DNA of 64,000 nt from Ochrobactrum teleogrylli (GTDB lineage Bacteria > Pseudomonadota > Alphaproteobacteria > Rhizobiales > Rhizobiaceae). The notes beneath the pieces were generated by a model. It was not told the origin of the DNA, ran no database searches, and worked only from the letters and a program-made list of their open reading frames with translations. Each line of letters starts with the position of its first letter. Positions within the stretch are counted from its first letter, which is position 1. The DNA is taken from positions 1 through 64,000 of the forward strand of contig NZ_VEWL01000005.1 of the NCBI RefSeq assembly GCF_006376685.1. The letters are read 5' to 3'. Shown here piece by piece: positions 1-7,438 of the stretch. Position numbers and translations under genes: made by a program.

Positions 1-62
1 CCGTCATCTCCCTGCTTGAGAATAAACACCTTCTGAGCGTCCGAAAACTTCGATGCTTTCAT
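1..62 (-). CDS. IS3-family transposase OrfA, N-terminal fragment (runs off the left edge)
   Basis: Read on the minus strand from an ATG at 62, the first 20 codons give MKASKFSDAQKVFILKQGDD. This matches the opening of OrfA (the helix-turn-helix subunit) of many rhizobial IS3-family elements, which begin MKASKFSDAQKAFILKQG. The rest of the element lies outside the window, so it is unknown whether it is intact. OrfA would act with OrfB as a fused DDE transposase. It marks the left side of the accessory region as mobile. Identity rests on recognition of the N-terminal sequence only. Confidence 0.7.
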   Translation of the reverse strand, partial: MKASKFSDAQKVFILKQGDD

Positions 63-423
63 GCCTTCCACTCCTTCTTCCAGCCAGGAAAATAGCGCGG
101 AAAACTCTCATTATAAACGGTCCAGTTTTAAGGGAGCAGAGCAGTCGAAGCTCCTCAGAAATACGCAATGCTCTCGAAGCGGAAGCTGCTTCTTGAGGTG
201 CAACTATCAGAAAATTGAGCGGTCCCGTTTAGCGCCGAGATCGTTTTGCTTTGATCATCCGTCACAAACGGTTCGAAGCTGCTTTTACAACGGGGCAAGG
301 TCAAGATGACACGCAACTGGAGCGTCATACCGGGCGTGAATTAGGAACGTCGCGCCCGTTTCGTCGAAACCGCGACCCTCGCAATAGCTGCGCTTGCCCT
401 CAATATTTGGTGTTCTCGATTAG
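63..423. other. Intergenic stretch holding the outer end of the IS3-type element
   Basis: No convincing gene is seen. The part next to 62 must contain the untranslated end and terminal inverted repeat of the IS3-type element. The exact tip was not resolved because the partner end is outside the window. Short open frames here have no recognisable protein features. Confidence 0.4.
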
Positions 424-863
424 TTAACTCGACGACGTGGTGAAAGCTTGCTCAGCCAGCTTTTCCATTGCTGACCGAAGATGCAATTTGATGTTACGAC
501 CGATCAGCCTTCCAAACAATGGGGCAAGAAAGCCACGAAACTCGACAGTATGCGTGATCATAGCCTCACTACCAGCGTTGTCACTAGGAAAATAGTAATG
601 GCCAAAGTCCAGCGTTGTAAGTGGCAATCGCGCCCGATCTACAAAGCTTTCGTTGGGCACAACTTTAACCAATTCGAACGTGACTTTAGGCCCTTGTCGA
701 GGCTTCATCGTGCCTTTTGTTCCCTCCACAAAAGGGCCATGAAGAATAACCCATTCCAATTCACTGTCCCATGTTGGCCAGTGTCCGGAGAAGACCATAA
801 AGACCAAATCTGGCTCGCATTTGCTTGTAAAGTAATAGTCTCGCTGTGTTTCCAAATAAACAT
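424..863 (-). pseudogene. SRPBCC / polyketide-cyclase-like protein, reading frame broken near 787
   Basis: From an ATG at 863 the frame reads MFIWKHSETITLQANASQIW and on to SLWSS, a normal SRPBCC start. The rest of the domain (GHWPTWDSELEW, GTKGTMKP, SFVDRARLP, then a C-terminal helix with FGRLIG) continues in another frame down to the stop at 424. The two join if one base is added around 786-788, giving SLWSSPGHWPTW. The open frame that covers the C-terminal part alone would start at a TTG at 855. SRPBCC proteins bind hydrophobic ligands and include cyclases and aromatases. It lies 291 bp (AT-rich, featureless) beyond the trpG-like gene on the same strand, so it may or may not belong to the cluster. 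Either a pseudogene or a sequencing error. Confidence 0.6.
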
Positions 864-1154
864 TCTGATCCGCCGATGAAACGATTTTTTGTTCGGTTAT
901 TGATTAATAGTGAATGGACGACGTCCGATTAATCGCATAAGACTAAAAGGTAAATAATTACAATAAAATCAACTTTTTATAATATTATTAGAGAATATAA
1001 AAATCCAGATCGAACGATTTCCTAAAATATAATGCACAAACTTGAAATTTTCTGCTTTAAGAAGCCCCCTACCGGGTATTGTTTTTATCGACAACCAAGG
1101 GCAGCCCTACAATGGATTATCACTGAAAAGCTGCCCAAAATGGAAAACTTTTAT

Positions 1155-1769
1155 TTAAGCAGATATGGCGTAGTATCCGTCTCGCAAAAGTCTTGTCATC
1201 ATTGATTGGAAAAAAAAGTTTTCCAGAATTCTATATCCATATTCAGAACAAATGCTCTCCGGATGGAACTGTACGCCTTCAATGCACCAGTCTTGATGCT
1301 TGAGACCCATTATATAATTGTCTTCAAGCGACCTTGCTGTCACCTTAAGTGGCGAGTTTTCCTGTTGCGCCGAATCGTCTGCAATCAGTGAATGATAACG
1401 AGTTACCTTAAATTCATTTGGTAACCCGCTGAAGCAGTTTGTTCCAGAGCAACGAATTGTGCTAATCTTGCCGTGAAGTCTCTTCTCTGCTTGAACTACT
1501 GGTAAGCCGTAAAACTGGGCGATTGCCTGCATTCCAAGGCAAATTCCAAAAATTGGAACCTTGCCTTCAGCGTGTCTAATGATGTCCAGATACCCACACT
1601 CCGTTGGATGCCCCGGCCCCGGTCCCAAGATGATAGCGTCATAGTTTACGACAGCATCCAGTCTAACATGATCCCATCTGACGATCTCGGAATCATGCCC
1701 CATTACATCAATATAATTTTTTACGATGTAAACAAAACTATCGTATGCATCAATAAGCAAAACTCTCAT
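1155..1769 (-). CDS. Anthranilate synthase component II-like glutamine amidotransferase
   Basis: A 204-aa class I glutamine amidotransferase that would release ammonia from glutamine for the chorismate-using partner encoded just upstream. The nucleophile elbow GICLG (Cys77) and the HPES motif (His and Glu, about residue 170) are present, as is the LGPGPGHP loop of TrpG/PabA proteins. The ATG at 1769 (MRVLLIDAYDSF) is the family's usual start; an in-frame codon 27 bases earlier adds an atypical leader. It overlaps the end of the trpE-like gene by 20 bases, which suggests translational coupling. Pairing with a component I of TrpE type favours anthranilate over p-aminobenzoate. Confidence 0.85.
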   Translation of the reverse strand: MRVLLIDAYDSFVYIVKNYIDVMGHDSEIVRWDHVRLDAVVNYDAIILGPGPGHPTECGYLDIIRHAEGKVPIFGICLGMQAIAQFYGLPVVQAEKRLHGKISTIRCSGTNCFSGLPNEFKVTRYHSLIADDSAQQENSPLKVTARSLEDNYIMGLKHQDWCIEGVQFHPESICSEYGYRILENFFFQSMMTRLLRDGYYAISA

Positions 1770-3126
1770 CACAAAGCTCCTTGTCAGTAATAGCAAGATA
1801 TGTCGAGCTTAGCTTACTGATTGTTTCATTCCATTCACCCAATGCTGTAGATTCTTCAACCACACCACCAGATGCCCTTATACTATACTCTCCGTCCTTC
1901 CAAATCGCCGTTCTAATACATAAAGCGCTAATCATAACATCATTGAAACCAAAGTACCCCAAGGCTCCTGCGTAGATACCCCGTGGAGAACGCTCAATTT
2001 TTTCAATAATCTCTACAGCTTTCAATTTCGGTGTCCCCGTCATTGTACCAGCAAGGAACGTCGCAGCCACCGCATCGAACTTATCCAACCCCCCACTCAA
2101 TCTCCCGGTGACGTTTGATACAAGATGAATTACATGGGAATATGCTTCAGTTGCCATGAGCTCATCGACCGCAAGGCTCATAGGCTGACAGCAACGTGCA
2201 ATGTCATTCCTACAAAGATCAACAAGCATCAAGTGTTCAGCTGTCTCTTTTACATCGCTTTTCAGGCGGTCCGACGCCTCTTTTCGTTTCTTTTCGTCAG
2301 TAGGGTTCCTAACAGTGCCCGCAATTGGTCTCATCACCACATTTCTTTGGCTGTCCAGATTTGTAAACATCTCCGGACTCGCACCAATTAACGTCACATC
2401 GTCCGCCGTCGTGAAGAAATACATATAAGGTGAAGGATTCTTCTTTCGCATTCTCATATAGACTTCGAAAGGCTCTAGCTTTGAGCGTATGCGTATCTCA
2501 TGACCAAGCTGAATTTGGTATATGTCACCAATATCTATATGATGCTTAACTTTCTCAAACCAACGAAAATACTCTTCTCGGCCTACACTAGGAAAAGCTT
2601 GATATTCGGGGTTTACGGGCAGTTCCCCATGACTAACCTCTGTTTCCAAAAGTGCTTTCAATTCGTCTAGGGAGAACGCCTCTTCTCCTTCAACAAAGTT
2701 CGCCGTAAGCGTACACTGCCCAGTCTGTAGATCGTGCTGAACGATACCCCGATATACTGCGAGGGATATTACAGGCACTTCTTTGTCCCTACACAGACAG
2801 CGTTCAATCTCCTCAATCATGAATATTGTATCGTAACCGAAGTAACCAAACCATCCTAATCCGTCGACGCCGCTTGCAGGCGTTTTCATCATAAATTGAG
2901 CTTCGGTATTCCGCAGCAGCGCAAACAGCTCCTCCGCATTGTTTACTGGAGCTATATAGACATCAGAACATTCCACTCCCAGCATAGCTGCCACAGCCTT
3001 TGCGACAGCCGCTGATGTAAAATTCATAAATCTGGCCTGCCCGTTCATTACGCCGAACGAGAACATCGGGGAGAACCCCAAAACAGTTTGATTGCAATCA
3101 CGAGCTGGACCGCCGAGCGATTCCAA
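1750..3126 (-). CDS. Anthranilate synthase component I-like chorismate-utilising enzyme (N-terminus possibly frameshifted)
   Basis: A 458-aa chorismate-binding enzyme. It carries PIAGT, the form typical of anthranilate synthase (PabB usually has PIKGT), EHLMLVDLCRND, and the C-terminal GTMTGTPKLKA and IRASGGVV motifs. It would make anthranilate (or 2-amino-2-deoxyisochorismate) with the amidotransferase downstream. The annotated start is a TTG within ESLGGPARDCNQ, so the N-terminus is short. The missing piece, reading SSIDLYVNLRRKYSSKELFF, is open in another frame from a TTG at 3233 and would join to LESLGG if the T7 run at 3125-3131 (A7 on the plus strand) had one more T. Codon use and AT content differ from the core genes. 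A housekeeping trpE is expected elsewhere, so this is probably a cluster-specific copy. Confidence 0.82.
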   Translation of the reverse strand: MESLGGPARDCNQTVLGFSPMFSFGVMNGQARFMNFTSAAVAKAVAAMLGVECSDVYIAPVNNAEELFALLRNTEAQFMMKTPASGVDGLGWFGYFGYDTIFMIEEIERCLCRDKEVPVISLAVYRGIVQHDLQTGQCTLTANFVEGEEAFSLDELKALLETEVSHGELPVNPEYQAFPSVGREEYFRWFEKVKHHIDIGDIYQIQLGHEIRIRSKLEPFEVYMRMRKKNPSPYMYFFTTADDVTLIGASPEMFTNLDSQRNVVMRPIAGTVRNPTDEKKRKEASDRLKSDVKETAEHLMLVDLCRNDIARCCQPMSLAVDELMATEAYSHVIHLVSNVTGRLSGGLDKFDAVAATFLAGTMTGTPKLKAVEIIEKIERSPRGIYAGALGYFGFNDVMISALCIRTAIWKDGEYSIRASGGVVEESTALGEWNETISKLSSTYLAITDKELCDESFAY

Positions 3127-3216
3127 AAAAATAACTCTTTGCTTGAGTATTTACGACGCAAATTGACATACAAATCAATCGAACTAAATTTTCTATCTAT
3201 TTGACAAACCTGCCTA

Positions 3217-3864
3217 TCAATTGAAACTTTCAATATAATTATACTTAATAATTCTCTCGTTAGGCCTTTCGCACTCTGCTTTGCAGGCCGTAATACTATT
3301 CGCGATCTCTATACTGCGTAACAAAAGCTGCTCTAGTGCGACCTTCTCTTCTGGGTCGGCAATTTCTTTAGTTTCTTCATTTCCATGAATTAGAACAGGA
3401 AACCCCGCCCCAGGAACAACCATCCGGTTAAGAAGCATATTATTGACGAGTTGATCGTGAACATGACCAAGATTGTACTTGCGACCAATCACGACCGGGC
3501 AACCAATTTTGTTAATCAATGGCCTCGTAAATCTCAGATAACCAACACCTGCTCTCTCCAGAAATATCTGCATCAGATGCCCCATCCCAAAAGCATGAAC
3601 CGGGCACACATAAACAACTATGTCAGAACCAATCATCTTTTTGATCACTTCCGGCATATCGTCTTGTTTTTCACATGCCGAACTTCTGTAATTGCAGCTA
3701 ACTTTCCCTTCACCACAATTATTGCATGCGGAATAATTCAAATGACATAGTGAAATAATCTCCGAATTCACTCCCTTCTCACTAAAGAATACTTTTATTC
3801 TTTTGGAGACGGCCGAAGCGATACCATTTCCCCTTTCCGAACCCGATAATATCAGAGCCTTCAA
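3217..3864 (-). CDS. NAD(P)H-dependent FMN reductase / iron-sulfur flavoprotein-like
   Basis: A 215-aa flavodoxin-fold protein. The N-terminus MKALILSGSERGNG is the phosphate-binding loop for FMN. A cysteine group CNNCGEGKVSC...C at about residues 49-69 is like the compact cluster-binding motif of iron-sulfur flavoproteins, and PVHAFGMGHLMQ follows where the family has its flavin-contacting loop. It probably passes electrons to a partner redox enzyme such as the radical SAM protein of the same strand. The start is a TTG. The gene overlaps the upstream EamA gene by 83 bases, which is long for coupled genes and could mean the EamA tail is extended by a frame change. The trpE-like gene follows closely. 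The substrate is unknown. Confidence 0.72.
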   Translation of the reverse strand: MKALILSGSERGNGIASAVSKRIKVFFSEKGVNSEIISLCHLNYSACNNCGEGKVSCNYRSSACEKQDDMPEVIKKMIGSDIVVYVCPVHAFGMGHLMQIFLERAGVGYLRFTRPLINKIGCPVVIGRKYNLGHVHDQLVNNMLLNRMVVPGAGFPVLIHGNEETKEIADPEEKVALEQLLLRSIEIANSITACKAECERPNERIIKYNYIESFN

Positions 3865-4742
3865 TATTTCTTTTCTTCTTCATTATTTCTTTTGATAAAA
3901 AGAATATACTTATAACTACGATCACCATTCCAACAATATCCTTCGGCGTTATCTTTTCTCCAAGACAAAGGTAGCCAGCGAACATTGTGATGAAAGGACC
4001 GAGATTATTTGCACCCGCGACAAGCGAGGGCCCGCATCGCTTGATGCCCCACGCTAAAAAAAACGATGGAAATACAGTGGAGAAAAGCGCTAAACAAATC
4101 GGCATAAGCATGCCGTTAAGATGGTGCGATATAAGCGTTGGTTCATTCATTGCGGTTAATGGGGCAATGGATGGGAGAGCGGCGACCAGCATAGTGCGAG
4201 CGTTAAATCCCACTGGCCCAAATCTCTTTATTCCGTTAGCACTGACCACCATATAGAAGGAGTAACTCGCAGCGCTAATTATCACGAGTCCCGCGCCATA
4301 TACTGTTGTAGCGCCTGAAGATATCTTATCTCCTTCTATAAAGGATACTGCGATACCTGCCCACGACAGCCCACAGAATAATATTGCTCGCTTGCTATAG
4401 GTTTTTCTTTCCAGAAAAAATGAGATCAGCATAGTGAACATTGGAATTGAGAATAGAAGTGTTCTCTCCAGACTTACAGGAATATATTCAAGGCCAGATA
4501 TATCCGCCATACCTGATATATAATATAAGCAGGCACAAACAATAATTGTCTTTATGGACCCATTGCCTATATCTTCTTTCTTTTTTACAAACAGAAGCGC
4601 TGCGAGAAAAAGTGGAAAAGAAATGAGCATTCTTAACCCCATTATACTGCTCGCAGAATAGCCGCTCTCCATGGACAATTTTATAAAAATCGATTTAAGG
4701 GAGAACCCAAGAACTGACAAAAAAAATGATAATGAAACTCAT
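3782..4742 (-). CDS. EamA/DMT-family transporter, start interrupted by a T8 run
   Basis: A drug/metabolite transporter of about 312 aa with roughly ten hydrophobic helices in two EamA halves (the second around SFYMVVSANGIKRFG onward) and a basic C-terminal tail. It probably exports a small product or takes up a precursor across the inner membrane. The long open frame begins only at a TTG at 4720 with no ribosome-binding site. An ATG at 4742 preceded by GGAAATATCCC starts MSFIIIF in another frame and would run on as LSVLGFSLKSIFIKL, a typical first EamA helix, if the T8 run (plus-strand A8, 4719-4726) were T7. The C-terminus overlaps the flavoprotein gene. This is either a slippage site, a sequencing error or a recent mutation. 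Confidence 0.75.
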
Positions 4743-4812
4743 GGGATATTTCCATCGCTTGATACCCACAAGTGTCGATATCAATCTCCAATTTATGTTC
4801 AAAGGTATTCAT
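4681..4812 (-). other. Possible 43-codon small ORF overlapping the EamA start
   Basis: An ATG at 4812 opens a 43-codon frame (MNTFEHKLEIDIDTCGYQAM...) that ends at 4681 inside the EamA gene, in a third frame. No Shine-Dalgarno sequence is seen and it matches no family I recognise. It might be a small upstream frame that affects EamA translation, or chance. It contains no Trp codons, so it is not a tryptophan attenuator peptide. Confidence 0.2.
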
Positions 4813-4937
4813 TTTTATCGATTGAGAATTAGAAACATGATTGTATCGAGAAAGTATTATGTTGAATTTACGGTTCGTAACATACTTATCAATCACCCTG
4901 ATTGAATCGTAACCAAATCATTGATCGCAACAGCGTG

Positions 4938-4973
4938 CTCGACATCAATCAAGCACTCGACATCAATCAAGCA
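4938..4973. repeat. Perfect tandem duplication of an 18-bp unit
   Basis: The unit CTCGACATCAATCAAGCA occurs twice head to tail (4938-4955 and 4956-4973) in the 280-bp non-coding gap between the trpS stop and the EamA start. It could be a regulator binding site for the second half of the cluster or a replication-slippage product. The rest of the gap is AT-rich without another clear feature. Confidence 0.9.
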
Positions 4974-5023
4974 ATTGAGGCGTGCAGTCTATAACTTGAA
5001 GTAGGCTAAGCGTTCGTCAGCGT

Positions 5024-6085
5024 TTATAGGCTATAGAGTCCCAGAGCTTCTTTAGTATCCTCCAGAGTCGACTGGGTGAGCTTTTGCGCGTTCCTCGTTC
5101 CCTCACGAATGACATCGCGCACCATGCCAATATCGGTCGCGAACTCACTGCGCCGTTCGCGGATCGGGCCGATAATATCCGTTAAAATCGACGACAAGCG
5201 GTGCTTCAGAACGCTATCCCCCAACCCGCCCTTTTGGTAATGCGTTTTTAATGCGGTTAATTCATCGACGTTTGGATCAAAGGCATCGAGATATGTAAAC
5301 ACCACATTTCCTTCAACCTTTCCGGGGTCACTAACACGGAGATGGCCTGGATCTGTGTACATCTGTTGAACAGCTTTCCTGATATCATCGTCCGTTGCCG
5401 AAAGAGAAATTACATTCCCGAGCGACTTCGACATTTTTGCTTTTCCATCGAATCCGGGCAACCGCCCGACCTTCGACAGAAGTGCGCTTGTTTCTGGTAA
5501 CAACTCACGCCCAACAAGTCGATTGATACGGCGCACAATCTCATTCGTTTGCTCAATCATGGGCAACTGATCTTCGCCGACAGGAACCACTGTTGCTCGA
5601 AACCCGGTGATATCCGCCGCCTGAGAAACAGGATAACAAAGAAACCCCGCTGGGATATCGCGCTCAAAACCGCGAGCGCGGATTTCTTCCTTTATGGTGG
5701 GGTTGCGCTCCAGGCGCGCCACGGTGACGAGATTGAGGTAGAGCATTGCCAGCTCAGATAACGCTGGCAGTTGGGACTGTAAGCAGATCGTGGTGAGACC
5801 CGGATCAATTCCAACAGCCAAATAGTCGAGCGCAACCTCTGTCACGTTCGTTGTAATTTTGTCTGGATTGGACATGTTGTCGGTGAGCGCCTGCAGATCA
5901 GCCAACAGGATGAACTGCTGATGGCTCTCTTGCAACGCAACCCGGTTTCTAAGCGAACCAACAAAGTGGCCGATATGCAATGGTCCTGTCGGTCGGTCAC
6001 CGGTGAGAATAATCGGCCTGTCTGCAAGAGGGCCAACACCGAGGTCTAGTTCACGAGTCATGAGAGATCTCCAATCGTCAGGCAT
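5024..6085 (-). CDS. trpS: Tryptophanyl-tRNA synthetase, second type (TrpRS II-like)
   Basis: A 353-aa class Ic synthetase that charges tRNA-Trp. The HIGH motif (PLHIGH, residues about 35-40) and the KMSKS motif (GKAKMSKSLGN, about 215-225) are intact. The segments LTGDRPTGPLHIGH, YPVSQAADI, VPVGEDQLPM and YTDPGHLR follow the TrpRS II group, typified by Deinococcus TrpRS II and by actinobacterial enzymes resistant to indolmycin and chuangxinmycin, rather than the usual housekeeping TrpRS. Its ATG overlaps the stop of the flavin oxidase gene (TGATG), so it is translationally coupled to it. A second TrpRS inside a biosynthetic-looking operon is best explained as a resistant target that protects the producer from a tryptophan analogue. 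That role is inference. Confidence 0.9.
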   Translation of the reverse strand: MPDDWRSLMTRELDLGVGPLADRPIILTGDRPTGPLHIGHFVGSLRNRVALQESHQQFILLADLQALTDNMSNPDKITTNVTEVALDYLAVGIDPGLTTICLQSQLPALSELAMLYLNLVTVARLERNPTIKEEIRARGFERDIPAGFLCYPVSQAADITGFRATVVPVGEDQLPMIEQTNEIVRRINRLVGRELLPETSALLSKVGRLPGFDGKAKMSKSLGNVISLSATDDDIRKAVQQMYTDPGHLRVSDPGKVEGNVVFTYLDAFDPNVDELTALKTHYQKGGLGDSVLKHRLSSILTDIIGPIRERRSEFATDIGMVRDVIREGTRNAQKLTQSTLEDTKEALGLYSL

Positions 6086-7383
6086 CAACCAACAGCAGCG
6101 ACTGCTTGTGCACAGGATTGATTACGGTAAAGATGTGCAACTCCGCGCTCTGCGCTTTCCAGCGCTCCTTCCACCCAGCCTAGGTGTTGGGTGAACAAGT
6201 CTGAACAGACGCATGCATCATCGTCGATTGACCAGAAGCCAGACCCAATAAAGTTGACGCCACTTTTCCAAAAGGAGATGCCTTCATCCCAGAATTGATG
6301 ACCACTGCCCGTAGGCTTCGGAATGGCATCCGACACAAGTCCGAAAGGCAAGTGGTCAAGCATCGCCTCAATAAATGCGGAATGGACGTTCCTGTCGTTT
6401 TTAAGGGCTTTTTCCAGCAGTACGGCACTTTCACCGTCGGCATATATGAGCAAGTTATTCGCATCGGCAGGGAAATAGGCCTTTCGAAATATCGTATCCG
6501 AAGACACGCAACGGCCTTCGATGTGCGTGCCTGCCCACCATCGGTCAGCATAGGAGAAATAGGCCTTCGTAAGCGGCACAGCACTTATGCTCTTGCGAAA
6601 GAACGCAGACATATTCAAACCGCGAAGCTTCTGTATGCTCCAGATTGGTATTGCAAATACGACTTTATCAAAACCCTGCGACTGAAGACCATGAGGGGTC
6701 TCGAAGCAAAGTTCATATCCGCCGCCGTTGCGCGGCATGACTTCCGTCAGCTCGTGCTCGAGCGAGATCGTCACATCGCGCTCAATCTCGCTGACCATCG
6801 CTGCTGTAAGCGCACTGAAGCCATGCGAAAAAGCTAACCACTCCGACAACTCACCTTGGAACAGACCGCAAGTCTCTGGATGATGCTGGAGCAATTCATA
6901 CCCATCATCGAAAGTAAGGTCCGGGTTCCGGAGAGTGTCGTATCCGGTCATCGTAACCAGACATTCGAATTTATACCTGCCAATCGAGGACAGCGCCGCT
7001 TCCTCCAGAGTTAAGCGCTGGCTCTCCATTGGTGACAGCGAACCACGCAAATCGCCTAAATCACTACAAAAGGACTTTAGCAGTTCAAGCGAATGCTGAT
7101 GAAGACCGTACTGCAATGGTTGTAATGGGAAAGAAAAGGGTTTCGTCGCGAGACCATATTTGTCAACCAGCTTCTTGAGGCGAATGTGCCTTGAAGGATT
7201 AAACCGGCCTGCCCCAAGTTCCGCCACACCGCCAGTATCATCAATGCTTCGAGAAAAAACGCGCCCCCCGATACGATCAGTTTTCTCAAAAATCGTTACG
7301 TCAGAGACGCCGCGACGGCGAAGCTCTCTCACTGCCGTAATCCCAGCGACGCCGCCGCCGACCACTGCGCACTTTCCTGTCAT
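6085..7383 (-). CDS. FAD-dependent amine oxidase-like protein
   Basis: A 432-aa flavoprotein of the monoamine oxidase/L-amino-acid oxidase superfamily. The N-terminal dinucleotide fold VVGGGVAGITAVREL (G9xG11xxG14), an acidic residue at FEKTDRIGGRV, the substrate-side AELGAGRF segment, and the C-terminal FAD motif WVEGALESAERG are all present. Members oxidise amines or amino acids (for example Trp to its imine in indole-alkaloid pathways) or protoporphyrinogen. The substrate cannot be read from sequence. Within this cluster an amino acid, possibly Trp or a derivative, is the obvious candidate. It lies 55 bases after the radical SAM gene and is coupled to trpS by a 1-base stop/start overlap. 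Confidence 0.78.
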   Translation of the reverse strand: MTGKCAVVGGGVAGITAVRELRRRGVSDVTIFEKTDRIGGRVFSRSIDDTGGVAELGAGRFNPSRHIRLKKLVDKYGLATKPFSFPLQPLQYGLHQHSLELLKSFCSDLGDLRGSLSPMESQRLTLEEAALSSIGRYKFECLVTMTGYDTLRNPDLTFDDGYELLQHHPETCGLFQGELSEWLAFSHGFSALTAAMVSEIERDVTISLEHELTEVMPRNGGGYELCFETPHGLQSQGFDKVVFAIPIWSIQKLRGLNMSAFFRKSISAVPLTKAYFSYADRWWAGTHIEGRCVSSDTIFRKAYFPADANNLLIYADGESAVLLEKALKNDRNVHSAFIEAMLDHLPFGLVSDAIPKPTGSGHQFWDEGISFWKSGVNFIGSGFWSIDDDACVCSDLFTQHLGWVEGALESAERGVAHLYRNQSCAQAVAAVG

Positions 7384-7438
7384 GCCTATTCTCCATCAAA
7401 CGCGACGCGCAACCAGCCATCATAGCCGGGGCCGAATA

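Noticed and set aside
61..309. Open frame of 82 codons on the plus strand
   Set aside because: It lies over the IS3 end on the opposite strand, is Ser/Arg-rich without any domain, and has no ribosome-binding site.
1750..3126. p-Aminobenzoate (PabB) assignment
   Set aside because: The motif reads PIAGT, not PIKGT, favouring the anthranilate synthase type.
4681..4812. Precursor peptide for the radical SAM enzyme, or a trp attenuator
   Set aside because: It has no Trp codons for attenuation, no ribosome-binding site, no repeat or core motif, and overlaps the exporter start.
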